From positions 1-64,000 of the forward strand of contig NZ_CAPS01000047.1 of assembly GCF_000333955.1 (NCBI RefSeq): a DNA stretch of 64,000 nt, written 5' to 3'. The position numbers and the translations under genes were made by a program. Below are positions 43,710-52,320 of this stretch, piece after piece. This DNA comes from Rhodococcus sp. AW25M09 (GTDB lineage Bacteria > Actinomycetota > Actinomycetes > Mycobacteriales > Mycobacteriaceae). A model generated the notes under the pieces. That model did not search any database, was not told where the DNA came from, and saw only the letters and a list, made by a program, of their open reading frames with translations. The first letter of the stretch is position 1. Every line of letters begins with the position of its first letter.

Positions 43710-44590
43710 ACCAGGCTCCTTGTCTTGACGGCGAACAAGCCTTGCGGGCGGGCCTGCAGGAAGATCACGATGAGCACGAACACGATGACCTTGGCGATCG
43801 AGGCCGTGGTGCTGTACTCGATGAACGAGTTGAGGATGCCGAGTGCGAACGCGGCGATCACCGCGCCCTTGATCTGGCCGAGGCCACCGACGACGACCAC
43901 CAGGAAGGCGTCGATCAGGTAGCTCTGTCCCACAGTGGAACTGGTCGATCCGATCAAGGTGAGCGCGACGCCGGCGACGCCGGCCAGACCCGAGCCGAGG
44001 AAGAACGTCGAGATATCGGTCCTGCGGCTCGAGATGCCCGAGGTCTCCGCGAGATCGCGGTTCTGCACCACCGCGCGGATGCGTCGACCCATCGGGGTCT
44101 TCTTCAATGCGATGGACAGCGCGACGACGGCGACGATCGCGAGGACGAGAATGAAGATTCTGGTCTTGGGCACCACGGCACCGAGGATGTCGACGCCGCC
44201 GCGCAGCCAGTCCGGCGTCACGACGTTGACTGCCGGAGCGCCGAAGACGTCGCGGGCGAGCTGCTGCAGGATGAGCCCGACGCCGAAGGTGACGAGCAGG
44301 GTGTCCAGCGGACGGTGGTACATCCGCTGAATCAGCGTCACCTCCAGCAGGACACCCATGACACCACCGACGAGGAAGCCGACGATCAGCGAGATGAACA
44401 GTGACGCGCCGCCGGTGGAGACGATCTGTTGCACGACGTAGGCCGTGTACGAACCGGCCATGATGAACTCGCCGTGCGCCATGTTGATGACGCCCATCTG
44501 ACCGAACGTCAGTGATAGCCCGAGGGCGGCGAGGAGAAGAATGGATCCGATCGACAGGCCGGTGAACAACTGTCCGATCACGACGTCCAT
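43706..44590 (-). CDS. urtB: urea ABC transporter permease UrtB
   Basis: 294-aa LivH-type permease: IGSILLLAALGLSLTFGQMG, INMAHGEFIMAGSYTAYVVQ, and GLGQIKGAVIAAFALGILNS. It lacks the long N-terminal extension of cyanobacterial UrtB. ATG 44590 is preceded by GGAGCTCC. A perfect hairpin stands between it and urtA. Confidence 0.92.
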   Translation of the reverse strand: MDVVIGQLFTGLSIGSILLLAALGLSLTFGQMGVINMAHGEFIMAGSYTAYVVQQIVSTGGASLFISLIVGFLVGGVMGVLLEVTLIQRMYHRPLDTLLVTFGVGLILQQLARDVFGAPAVNVVTPDWLRGGVDILGAVVPKTRIFILVLAIVAVVALSIALKKTPMGRRIRAVVQNRDLAETSGISSRRTDISTFFLGSGLAGVAGVALTLIGSTSSTVGQSYLIDAFLVVVVGGLGQIKGAVIAAFALGILNSFIEYSTTASIAKVIVFVLIVIFLQARPQGLFAVKTRSLV

Positions 44591-44607
44591 GGGGAGCTCC
44601 TTCGGAG

Positions 44608-44653
44608 CATGTGCGTGGAACTTCGTAGTGGGCTACGAAGTTCCACGCACATG
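44608..44653 (-). promoter_or_regulatory. perfect 21-bp hairpin between urtA and urtB
   Basis: Arms 44608-44628 (starts CATGTGCGTGGAACTTCGTA) and 44633-44653 are exact inverse complements around a 4-nt loop. The right arm begins 8 nt beyond the urtA stop. A stem like this after a binding-protein gene usually protects the 3' end of the urtA mRNA or partly terminates, giving more UrtA than permease. Confidence 0.75.
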
Positions 44654-44661
44654 GGTGGGGG

Positions 44662-45936
44662 TCAGTTGAGGTCGGAGGCCCAGTCGTAGGTCTCGAGGAA
44701 CGGATCGGGCTCGATGGGTTCCGGCGACTCGGAGATGGTGTAGATCAGTCCGTCGGGGCGAATCTCGCCGATGCGAGCGGTCTTGGAGATGTGGTGATTG
44801 TCGCCGTTGATGACGACCTCACCCTCGGGAGCGGCGAAGCTGACTCCGTCGGCGGCGGCCTGAATGTCCGATACCGCAAAGGAATCGGCCTTTTCGACCG
44901 TGTTCTTCCACAGGTAGACCGAGGTGTAGGCGGCTTCCATCGGGTCCGAGGTGGGCTTGTCGGCACCGTACTTGGCCTTGTAGTCCGCCACGAACTTGGT
45001 GTTCTCGGGGGAGTCGACCGTCTGGTAGTAATTCCAGGCGGTCAGCTGGCCCGCGATGTTCTGAGCGCCGATGCCGGCGACCTCTTCCTCGGCGATGGAC
45101 ACCGAAAGAACCGGCATGTCAGCGGCTTTGAGCCCGGCGTTGGTGTACTCGCGGAAGAAGGCGACGTTGGAGTCGCCGTTGAGGGTGTTGAACACGGCGT
45201 CGGCATTCGCGGTGCGGACCTTGTTGACGATGGTGGAGAAGTCGGTGGAACCGAGCGGGGTGTAGTCCTCGCCGACGATTTCGATGCCGTTCGCGGCGGC
45301 GTAGGCCTTGATCTCGCGGTTCGCGGTCTGCGGGAACACGTAGTCGCTGCCGACCAGGTACAGGGTCTTGACGCCCTGCTCCTTGAGGTAGTCCAGAGCC
45401 GGCACGATCTGCTGGTTGGTGGTGGCACCGGTGTAGAAGATGTTCTTCGACGCCTCGAGGCCCTCGTACTGAACGGGGTAGTAGAGGAGAGCGTCGTTGT
45501 CCTCGAACACCGGCAGCATCGCCTTGCGGCTCGACGACGTCCAGCCGCCGAAAACTGCTGCGACACAGTCGCTGCTGATCAGCTTCTCGGCCTTCTCGGC
45601 GAATACGGTCGGTTCGGACGCGCCGTCCTCGGCGACGACCTCGATCTGCTTGCCGTTGACGCCACCCGATGCGTTGATTTCATCGACGGCCAGTGCGATC
45701 GAATCACGCACCGTCACTTCGCTGATCGCCATGGTGCCGGACAGGGAGTTGAGCGAGCCCACCTTGATGGTGTCACCTGATGTGTCGACACACGAGGTGG
45801 CCGAGCCGCCGCCGTCGGCAGAGGTGGTGTCTCCCGCCTTGCTTCCGCAGGCGGTGGCGACCAGGCTCAATGCGGCCAGAGCTGCGGGAACGACCATGAG
45901 GCGTGTGACGGACTTGCGCTTCGAGACTGCAGGCAT
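44662..45936 (-). CDS. urtA: urea ABC transporter substrate-binding lipoprotein UrtA
   Basis: 424 aa. Lipoprotein signal with predicted lipidation at Cys30 (SLVATACGS). Type I periplasmic-binding fold of the Leu/Ile/Val-urea group: IKVGSLNSLSGTMAISEVTV, LLYYPVQYEGLEASKNIFYT, FNTLNGDSNVAFFREYTNAG, GDNHHISKTARIGEI. These blocks are typical of UrtA or the related short-chain amide protein FmdD; the five-gene order favours urea. It is the first gene of urtABCDE. Confidence 0.92.
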   Translation of the reverse strand: MPAVSKRKSVTRLMVVPAALAALSLVATACGSKAGDTTSADGGGSATSCVDTSGDTIKVGSLNSLSGTMAISEVTVRDSIALAVDEINASGGVNGKQIEVVAEDGASEPTVFAEKAEKLISSDCVAAVFGGWTSSSRKAMLPVFEDNDALLYYPVQYEGLEASKNIFYTGATTNQQIVPALDYLKEQGVKTLYLVGSDYVFPQTANREIKAYAAANGIEIVGEDYTPLGSTDFSTIVNKVRTANADAVFNTLNGDSNVAFFREYTNAGLKAADMPVLSVSIAEEEVAGIGAQNIAGQLTAWNYYQTVDSPENTKFVADYKAKYGADKPTSDPMEAAYTSVYLWKNTVEKADSFAVSDIQAAADGVSFAAPEGEVVINGDNHHISKTARIGEIRPDGLIYTISESPEPIEPDPFLETYDWASDLN

Positions 45937-46079
45937 CTACGGCCCTTTCGGAGTTTTGTATACAGGGATGTATTCGCGATTGCGAACAGTAAAGGGAAGT
46001 TATTGCGTAGGTATGTTCTGCGGTGACGAGTCTGTTTCCCGCGTTACGTCGACGTAAATGCCTCACGATGACAACTTTG

Positions 46080-46098
46080 CTTGACATTTTATGACAAG
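46080..46098. promoter_or_regulatory. possible operator of the small HTH regulator
   Basis: CTTGACAT-TTT-ATGACAAG has inverted 8-bp arms with one mismatch each side, 18 bp before the HTH gene start, and contains TTGACA, a -35-like word. Confidence 0.4.
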
Positions 46099-46115
46099 CA
46101 GAGTTGACTTCTTGC

Positions 46116-46328
46116 ATGTCCGGAGCGAATACCGTTCGCGACCATCGCAAGCTGGCACGCATCACCCAGGCCGAACTCGGCACCATCTGCGGGGTGAGTC
46201 GGCAGAGCATCGTCTCCGTCGAAGGCGGCGACTATGCACCGAGCGTCTACCTGGCACTGCGATTGGCCCGCGCACTCGATACGACGGTGGAAACACTGTT
46301 CGGAGACCAAGGAGAGTCCTCATCATGA
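46116..46328 (+). CDS. small XRE/Cro-type HTH regulator
   Basis: 70-aa protein that is almost only a helix-turn-helix: RKLARITQAELGTICGVSRQ, SIVSVEGGDYAPSVYLALRL, ending ETLFGDQGESSS. ATG 46116 is chosen; a TTG at 46104 is possible. Overlaps the next gene by 4 nt (ATGA). Such regulators (YozG-like) usually sit beside a small membrane protein gene, as here. Confidence 0.85.
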   Translation: MSGANTVRDHRKLARITQAELGTICGVSRQSIVSVEGGDYAPSVYLALRLARALDTTVETLFGDQGESSS

Positions 46329-46843
46329 GCACATTCGTCAAAGCGGCTCGTTTCGTCGGTGACCTCGACGACGATTTCTATTCCGACGAGCTCCAACGCG
46401 ACATCTGGAACGAGGCCTCGGCCGTCGGTTTTCAGTCGCTGCTGTGGATCGGGCTGATCGCCGGCGCGATCCTGCCCTTCGCGGCCGGGGTCACCGGGGC
46501 CTGGGTGACTCTCGGCATCATCGCCTCGCTGATCGTCGTGGCCTACGTCACCCTGGGTTACGCCCGAGCTCGGGGTATCGACATGTACACCGTGCAAGAA
46601 CTGCGACGGCCGCGCCTCGCACTCGCGGGCGTGCTGTATGTCCTCGGTGCCGGAGGGGCCCTGGTTCGGCTACTCGCTCAACACAACGACGGCAGCACTC
46701 TGATGTGGATCAGTATGGCCGTCGGGGCGGTTGTCGGAGCAGCTGCAGGGGTGTTGGGAGTCAAGTTGCATCAGCGTCGCCGGCGTGACGCCGAGCGTTC
46801 AGCGGAAGAGGCCGAGCTGCTCGGATTCGAGACGAACGACTGA
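46325..46843 (+). CDS. multi-pass membrane protein paired with HTH regulator
   Basis: 172 aa with four hydrophobic segments (SLLWIGLIAGAILPFAAGVT, WVTLGIIASLIVVAYVTLGY, LALAGVLYVLGAGGALVRLL, ISMAVGAVVGAAAGVLGVKL). The N-terminus is acidic (GDLDDDFYSDE) and the C-terminus charged (HQRRRRDAERSAEEAE). Function unknown; translationally coupled to the HTH gene, so probably under its control. Confidence 0.8.
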   Translation: MSTFVKAARFVGDLDDDFYSDELQRDIWNEASAVGFQSLLWIGLIAGAILPFAAGVTGAWVTLGIIASLIVVAYVTLGYARARGIDMYTVQELRRPRLALAGVLYVLGAGGALVRLLAQHNDGSTLMWISMAVGAVVGAAAGVLGVKLHQRRRRDAERSAEEAELLGFETND

Positions 46844-47062
46844 ATCACGCACCGAATGCCCGCGCGACCTATTACAGCGTGTGAGGATACGTAACGGTCT
46901 CGGTTCGATCGGTTGGTTCGCAGATTCGAGGCCCGGAAGGTATGTTTTGTCCGACGACATCGAGATTCTGTGGTGTCTACGCTGTTGGTGGGCTGTTCGG
47001 GCGCGTATTCGTAACGCGGTCGGCTAGGTGCCCGATGAAGAGAGAGGCTCGGTTCGAGGCCG

Positions 47063-47497
47063 ATGACGACGTGTACTACCAATCCGTCCAGCGTCGTGCC
47101 ACGAAGTACCACTGAGACCACGTCGGGCGTTCACCTTCGGGTGGAGCAAGCTAACAGGGAAGTCGAGACCGTGCGCAGAGACAAGAGCTACCTCAGACTC
47201 GTCGGTTCGAGCACGCCGGAACCCACCATCGAGGTTCTCGGCGGACCCAAGACCATCACGGTTCATGTCGAGAACGTCCTGCCGGGGCAGATGTGCGAAA
47301 TTCTGCACAATGGCATGTTGTCGCTCAGCCACCGCGTCGTGGTGGACGGAAACACCTCGAGCATCGACATCACCACCTTCGCCCTCAAGCCGGGCGAGTA
47401 CCACGTATCACTGCGTCTCGATGGACGGCTCGACTGCGTGACCGAGCCGCAGACCGTCGTTGTCGGCGAACAGCTCGAGGTTCGACGCAGCTCGTAG
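47063..47497 (+). CDS. hypothetical protein, 144 aa
   Basis: No family recognised. The first ~45 residues are Thr/Ser-rich and polar; the rest is a probable beta sandwich (TIEVLGGPKTITVHVENVLP, RVVVDGNTSSIDITTFALKP, GEYHVSLRLDGRLDCVTEPQ). No signal peptide. ATG 47063 is used; a GTG at 47171 would give a shorter form starting just before the beta domain. Convergent with agmatine deiminase. Confidence 0.6.
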   Translation: MTTCTTNPSSVVPRSTTETTSGVHLRVEQANREVETVRRDKSYLRLVGSSTPEPTIEVLGGPKTITVHVENVLPGQMCEILHNGMLSLSHRVVVDGNTSSIDITTFALKPGEYHVSLRLDGRLDCVTEPQTVVVGEQLEVRRSS

Positions 47498-47513
47498 AGC
47501 GCGGATATGCCAG

Positions 47514-48560
47514 TCAGTCGAGCTTTCGCGCCGACGGTTGGTGTTGGGTGATGCAGTGGATGCCCCCGCCCCGCTCGAAGAGTGGCCTGGCGTCCACGGT
47601 CACCACCTTTCTTCCCGGGTAGGCGTCCTGCAGTATCGCGGCTGCCTCCTGGTCGACCGGGTCGTCGTAGCTGCAGGCGATCACCCCGCCGTTGACGACG
47701 AGATGATTGATGTAGCTGTAGTCGACGAATCCGTCGGTATCGCGCAGGGTCTGCGGAGCCGGCACCTCGATGATGTTCCAGTCCTCGCCCGCGCCATCGT
47801 GGGTGGCGCGCAGGGTGTCCACGATCAGCTCGCTGACCTGGTGATCCGGGTGGGCTTCATCACGTTGTCGATGTACCAGAACAGTTCCCGGAGACGGGAT
47901 GGCCGCGACGATATCCACGTGGCCACGCGTGCCGAACCGCATGGAATCCCGCGTCAACCCGCGAGGCAGCCAGATGACGTGCCGCGCACCGATTGTTCGC
48001 GCCAGCTCCGCCTCGATGTCGGCTTTCGACAGGCCGGGGTTGCGTCCGGGATCGAGTTGGACGGTTTCGGTGATCAGCACGGTGCCGGCACCGTCCACCG
48101 CTATGCCGCCGCCCTCGTTGACAATCGGTGACGTAACCCGTTGGACCGCAGCCCGATTCGCCACGAACTCAGCTATTCGGCAGTCCTTGTCCCACTGCGC
48201 CCAGTCCTGTGCGCCCCAACCGTTGAAGATCCAGTCGACTGCGGCCACCGAGCCATCGCCCGCATGAACGAAGGTGGGGCCGATATCGCGCATCCAGGCG
48301 TCGTTCAGCGGTGCCTCCACGATATCGATGTCGCGGGAGAGGTATGTCGCTGCGACGCCGCGTTCGGCCGGATCGACGACGACGGTCACCGGCTCGAACT
48401 CCGCGACCGCATGCGCGACGGCCGCCCAGGTGGAACGGGCCTCGTGCTTGGCTTCGGGGTCCTCGCCGAGCGAGTAACCCTCGCAGGGGAATGCCATCCA
48501 CACCTTGTCCTGCGGAGCCGTCTCGGATGGCATAGTGAATGTCGTTGCGGTCGTGATCAT
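47514..48560 (-). CDS. aguA: agmatine deiminase
   Basis: Converts agmatine to N-carbamoylputrescine and ammonia. The 348-aa protein has the family blocks NDAWMRDIGPTF, NGWGAQDWAQWDKD, VNEGGGIAVDGAG and the catalytic Cys336 in GGGIHCITQHQP; catalytic His lies in TRGHVDIVA. ATG 48560 overlaps the stop of the amidase gene (ATGA), so the first two pathway enzymes are coupled. Confidence 0.93.
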   Translation of the reverse strand: MITTATTFTMPSETAPQDKVWMAFPCEGYSLGEDPEAKHEARSTWAAVAHAVAEFEPVTVVVDPAERGVAATYLSRDIDIVEAPLNDAWMRDIGPTFVHAGDGSVAAVDWIFNGWGAQDWAQWDKDCRIAEFVANRAAVQRVTSPIVNEGGGIAVDGAGTVLITETVQLDPGRNPGLSKADIEAELARTIGARHVIWLPRGLTRDSMRFGTRGHVDIVAAIPSPGTVLVHRQRDEAHPDHQVSELIVDTLRATHDGAGEDWNIIEVPAPQTLRDTDGFVDYSYINHLVVNGGVIACSYDDPVDQEAAAILQDAYPGRKVVTVDARPLFERGGGIHCITQHQPSARKLD

Positions 48561-49543
48561 TTGATCACCGGCGTTGCAGGATGTCCGTCGCCGTACGGGG
48601 CTTCGGTGCGCACCGGCTCGGCCAGACGGGCGTATGTGTCTGGTCTGCGGGTGAGAAGAAAAGGAAAGAGCTCCAACCATTCTCGACGCTGATCCAGGTC
48701 GAGATCGGCGACGAGGACGGCCGGTTCGTCTCGGGGTGCCTGCGCCAGGATGCGACCGTAGGGATCGGAGATGAACGATGAACCGTAGAAAGTGATCTCG
48801 CCTTCGTTGCCGCAGCGGTTCGGTACCACCATGAACAGGCCGTTCGAGATGCCATGGCCGACAATGACGTGCTGCCACATCGGCTGGGTATCGAACTCCG
48901 GGAACGACGGCTCGGACCCGATGGCCGTCGGATACGCGAGAATCTCTGCGCCACCGAGCGCGTAGCTGCGCGCCACCTCAGGGAACCACTCGTCCCAGCA
49001 GGTGGGTAAGCCCACCCGGGCACCGTCGAGTTGGTCCGGGGAGTAGACGGGGTAGGGGTCGTCGGCGGGACCGGGGCGGAAGTAGGTGTCCTCGTAGTAA
49101 CCGGCCGAGATGGGAATGTGCAGCTTTCGGGTTCTGGCCAGCAGCTCGCCGGAGGGAGAGACCATGATGGCGCTGTTGAATCCCAATCCGTCTGCCGCCT
49201 CGGACTTCTCGTACAGCGACGCATGGACCACGATGTCGTTCGCGGCTGCCGCTTCGGCGGCGAGGGTGAAGGTGGGCCCGGTGAGCAGATCCTCCGCTTC
49301 GCTGCCGGGGTTCACTCCGGCGCGGGTGTCGGCGGGGTAGCGCAGCAGGGCTATCTCGGGCAGGAAGACAACCTGTGCTCCGCGATCGGCCGCGATGGAG
49401 ATGGCATCGAGCAGTTCGGCTTTCAGTGCAGCGGCGTCGGGATTCCACCGATGCTGTACCAGTGCGACGCGAAGCGGAGTGCGCGCGCTCGGGACGACCC
49501 GGAGCGGCGCGGTGGGGGCAGTGAGACTGCTGATCGTCAGCAT
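48557..49543 (-). CDS. aguB: N-carbamoylputrescine amidase (nitrilase superfamily)
   Basis: Hydrolyses N-carbamoylputrescine to putrescine, CO2 and ammonia. The nitrilase triad is visible: E63 (FLPEIALL), K140 (TRKLHIP) and C182 (LPTCWDEWFPE); YYEDTYFRPGP is typical of this subfamily. 328 aa with a ~24-residue N-terminal extension. ATG 49543 has GGAGGT just upstream. Divergent from a TetR gene with a shared palindrome. Confidence 0.88.
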   Translation of the reverse strand: MLTISSLTAPTAPLRVVPSARTPLRVALVQHRWNPDAAALKAELLDAISIAADRGAQVVFLPEIALLRYPADTRAGVNPGSEAEDLLTGPTFTLAAEAAAANDIVVHASLYEKSEAADGLGFNSAIMVSPSGELLARTRKLHIPISAGYYEDTYFRPGPADDPYPVYSPDQLDGARVGLPTCWDEWFPEVARSYALGGAEILAYPTAIGSEPSFPEFDTQPMWQHVIVGHGISNGLFMVVPNRCGNEGEITFYGSSFISDPYGRILAQAPRDEPAVLVADLDLDQRREWLELFPFLLTRRPDTYARLAEPVRTEAPYGDGHPATPVIK

Positions 49544-49557
49544 GGGACCTCCGATAA

Positions 49558-49574
49558 AACGAATGTGATTCGTT
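49558..49574. promoter_or_regulatory. candidate TetR operator at aguB/tetR
   Basis: AACGAAT-GTG-ATTCGTT is a perfect palindrome with 7-bp arms, 15 bp before the aguB start and 50 bp before the tetR start. Confidence 0.6.
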
Positions 49575-49624
49575 AAGTATTGTCGATGACGATCGGAACC
49601 GCAAGAGGATGAGGAGTGTGCACC

Positions 49625-50224
49625 GTGGGGAGACCGTCCGCGCCACTGTTGGACACCGACAGAATCACCACAGCCGCCCTCGCGCTGGTGGGCGATGCGG
49701 GCGGATTCACCATTCCGCTCCTCGCCAAGAAACTCGGCGTCAGCCCGTCGTCCCTGTACAACCATGTGTCGGGTCGCGAACAGATAGTCGAGTTGTTGCG
49801 CGAGCGCGCGATGTCCGAGGTCGCGCTGCCAGCACACGGCCTCGACTGGCGTGAGACCGTCGCGCAGATCGCCCGCGCCTACCGCGACAGCTACGCCCGC
49901 TACCCCCGCCTGATTCCGCTGCTCACCGAACACGCGGTCAACAGCGCCCACGCCTTCGGCATGTACAACGCGCTGGCAGATACCTTGTCGGCGGCCGCAT
50001 TCGGACCGGCCGAGGTACTCAACATCATCACTGTCCTCGACAGCTTCGTGCTGGGCTCAGCGCTCGACCTGGCGGCACCCGAAGCTCCCTGGCGTCCCAG
50101 CGTCGAGGTCGGTCCCGCACTGCGCGCCGCCCTCGACACCGCGTCCTCGAAGACTTCTCGCTCCGACGAGGCCTTCGAGTACGGGCTCCGTGCACTGCTG
50201 GCCGGGTTCGATCCCAAGGCCTAG
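49625..50224 (+). CDS. TetR-family regulator of the agmatine cluster
   Basis: 199 aa. HTH: DRITTAALALVGDAGGFTIP, LLAKKLGVSPSSLYNHVSGR; C-terminal ligand domain of the TetR_C type (WRETVAQIARAYRDSYARYP). GTG 49625 is chosen because AGGAG lies 8 nt upstream; GTG 49616 is possible. Divergent from aguBA, which it probably represses until agmatine or a product binds (inference). Confidence 0.85.
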   Translation: MGRPSAPLLDTDRITTAALALVGDAGGFTIPLLAKKLGVSPSSLYNHVSGREQIVELLRERAMSEVALPAHGLDWRETVAQIARAYRDSYARYPRLIPLLTEHAVNSAHAFGMYNALADTLSAAAFGPAEVLNIITVLDSFVLGSALDLAAPEAPWRPSVEVGPALRAALDTASSKTSRSDEAFEYGLRALLAGFDPKA

Positions 50225-50251
50225 CCGATGCTGGACGGTTGATTCGCGGGC

Positions 50252-50282
50252 TTGACCTTGACGCAGCGTCAATCGCGATCAT
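50252..50282 (+). promoter_or_regulatory. MerR-type promoter of the MFS gene
   Basis: TTGACC (50252-50257) and GATCAT (50277-50282) are separated by 19 bp, the overlong spacer typical of MerR-controlled promoters. The spacer holds the perfect palindrome TTGACGC-A-GCGTCAA (50258-50272). A merR gene follows the MFS gene. Confidence 0.65.
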
Positions 50283-50288
50283 CGAATC

Positions 50289-51500
50289 ATGAATCGCATC
50301 CGTACCGCTGTCCCGCTGTACATCGGTGGGGCTTCGTTGTCGCTGTTCGGCAACTCGGCCATCACGATCGTTCTGCCCTGGTTGGTGTTGGCCACGACGG
50401 GCAGCCTGTCGTCGGCAGGTCTGATCGCGGCGACCGCCGGCGTTACGGCGGTGCCGGCAACATTCGCCGGCGGTCGACTGATCGACCGATTCGGGGCACG
50501 CAACGTGGCCGTCGTCTCCGATCTCGGTAGCGCGACTGCGGTACTCGGCCTGATCGGCGTGAGTGCAACAGTGGGGTTGTCGGTGCCATGGTTCGTGGTG
50601 TTGGGAGTCGCAGGCGCTGTCTTCGATGTTCCCGGGATGACGGCTCGTCAGGCGATGCTCGCCGATGTCGCGTCTATCTCGGGAGCGTCGGTCGCGACGG
50701 TGGCCGGCCTCTTTCAGACCGGGTTCTCACTGGCGTTCCTGGCGGGACCGGCTTTGGCCGGCCTTCTGTTGAGCGTGCTGGATCCGATCGACGTCGTCGC
50801 CGTCACCGCCGCCTCGTCGGCGGCTGCTGCGTTGCTGACTGCGCTGGTTCCGGTCATGGGGCAGGCGTTCGCGTCCGGTGCCGCCGGGTCGGGGAGCGCC
50901 CTGGACCTGATCCGTGCCACGCCCGCGCTGCGGGCGATGCTGATTCTCGCGTTCTTCGCGAGCCTGGTCACCCCGCCGATGATCAGCCTGCTGCTGCCCG
51001 GCTATTTCAACGAGATCGGCGAACCCGGGCAGCTGGGCCTGGCCATGTCGACGTTCGCCATCGGCACCCTGGCGGGGTCGGCGCTGTTTGCCGTGTCGGC
51101 CGCCCGATCGCGACGGGCCACCTTCGTGACGGGAATGGCAGCGATGACGGCCGGCATCTGGCTGTTCGCGCAGCTGCACGGGTTCTGGATCGTCGCGGCC
51201 GGAATGCTGGTCATGGGTCTCGGGTCCGGGCTGTTCGGTCCGATCTGGAATGTCTATGTGGCCGAACAGGTCCCCGCAGAGGTCAGGGGTCGGGTACTCG
51301 GCTGGCTGAACATGGGCGGGCTCGTGGCCGGTCCGATGGGGTTGGGACTGATGTCGGTAGTGCTGGTCGGCGGTGATCTCGGTCTCGGTGCCGTCGTCAT
51401 GGGAGTCGGATGGACCGCCGTCGCTGCCTACTCGGTGCTGAGCCCGGGCGCGCGTGAGCTGACCGACCCGGTACCGCACGCTGCAGGGGTGGACGGTTGA
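50289..51500 (+). CDS. MFS transporter
   Basis: 403 aa, about 12 membrane segments. Motif A-like GGRLIDRFGARNVAVVSDLG follows the second segment; VAEQVPAEVRGRVLGWLNMG is the second-half equivalent. Resembles drug/metabolite exporters. ATG 50289 lies only 7 bp after the -10 word, so the leader is very short or absent. Under a MerR-type promoter and followed by merR 10 nt downstream, it is probably induced by its own substrate. Confidence 0.85.
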   Translation: MNRIRTAVPLYIGGASLSLFGNSAITIVLPWLVLATTGSLSSAGLIAATAGVTAVPATFAGGRLIDRFGARNVAVVSDLGSATAVLGLIGVSATVGLSVPWFVVLGVAGAVFDVPGMTARQAMLADVASISGASVATVAGLFQTGFSLAFLAGPALAGLLLSVLDPIDVVAVTAASSAAAALLTALVPVMGQAFASGAAGSGSALDLIRATPALRAMLILAFFASLVTPPMISLLLPGYFNEIGEPGQLGLAMSTFAIGTLAGSALFAVSAARSRRATFVTGMAAMTAGIWLFAQLHGFWIVAAGMLVMGLGSGLFGPIWNVYVAEQVPAEVRGRVLGWLNMGGLVAGPMGLGLMSVVLVGGDLGLGAVVMGVGWTAVAAYSVLSPGARELTDPVPHAAGVDG

Positions 51501-51509
51501 TCGGCAAGA

Positions 51510-52286
51510 ATGGGCTCCGTGCTTCGCATCGGTGAGCTGGCTTCCTACGTAGGGGTGACGACCCGAACCGTGCGGTTCTACCATCAGCAGGGGCTGCTGG
51601 ACGAGCCGCAACGCAACACGTCGGGCTACCGTCTCTACGGCGGGGAGGCCGTCTTGCGGTTGTCACGGGTGGTAGCTCTTGCCTCGGCCGGTGTGCCACT
51701 GGCACGCGTTCACGAGCTACTCGACGCCTCACAGCAATCACTCGACCTGGCCTTGATCGAAATCGACACCGGCCTACGCAACAGGATCGAACGTTTGGAG
51801 GAGGATCGCGACAGACTCCAGCGGCTACGTGCCGGCGACGCGCTGGTCCTTCCCGATGTGATCGTCGGCCTGATCGAGTACCTGCGCGAAGCGGGTATCG
51901 ACTCCGAAGTCGTCGATCACTATCGCGATGCCTGGGTGCTCACATACGCCGTCTACCGGCCCAAGCTCGATTCCTGGCTGCAGGACTTCGGCGGCGTCAC
52001 GCTCAGAGACCCGGGCTATCTGGCGCTCATGGTGCGCTCTTTTCGAGCAGCCGAGCTCGACCCTGACGATCCGAAGATCCAGCAGCTCGCGGACGACACG
52101 GTCGAATGGATGGTGAACACCTGGGACAGTGACGCACTGGAGTGGTCTTTCGAGCGCGGTCTCGACGACTCTGCGGCCAACGCGCTGCTCGAGGCTCAGT
52201 GGGCCGACCGACCCGGCTGGGTGCGCGTCAGCGAGTTGATCGTGCAAGGCCTACAGGACCGCGGCGTCGAGCACTCCAGAGAGTGA
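51510..52286 (+). CDS. MerR-family regulator
   Basis: 258 aa. N-terminal MerR HTH (LRIGELASYVGVTTRTVRFY, HQQGLLDEPQRNTSGYRLYG), dimer coiled coil (RNRIERLEEDRDRLQRLRAG) and a ~150-residue effector domain of the TipA/BltR-like helical kind. ATG 51510; a GTG at 51519 would start at VLRIGEL. Likely activates the MFS promoter upstream and thereby its own gene. Confidence 0.87.
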   Translation: MGSVLRIGELASYVGVTTRTVRFYHQQGLLDEPQRNTSGYRLYGGEAVLRLSRVVALASAGVPLARVHELLDASQQSLDLALIEIDTGLRNRIERLEEDRDRLQRLRAGDALVLPDVIVGLIEYLREAGIDSEVVDHYRDAWVLTYAVYRPKLDSWLQDFGGVTLRDPGYLALMVRSFRAAELDPDDPKIQQLADDTVEWMVNTWDSDALEWSFERGLDDSAANALLEAQWADRPGWVRVSELIVQGLQDRGVEHSRE

Positions 52287-52287
52287 C

Positions 52288-52314
52288 GAAGGTCAGCGGG
52301 GACCGCTGGCCTTC
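52288..52314. terminator. bidirectional terminator between merR and permease gene
   Basis: 12-bp stem GAAGGTCAGCGG / CCGCTGGCCTTC with one U-G pair and a GGA loop, between two convergent stop codons. Confidence 0.7.
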
Positions 52315-52320
52315 TGATCG

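Noticed and set aside
46034..46047. GlnR-like box upstream of urtA (GTAAC-N4-GAAAC on the minus strand)
   Set aside because: The spacer is 4 nt rather than the 6 nt of the known actinobacterial GlnR pattern, so it is not a supportable site although nitrogen control of urt is expected.
46844..47062. Possible gene between the membrane protein and the 144-aa protein
   Set aside because: I find no frame with a credible start and ribosome site; it probably holds only the promoter of the downstream gene.
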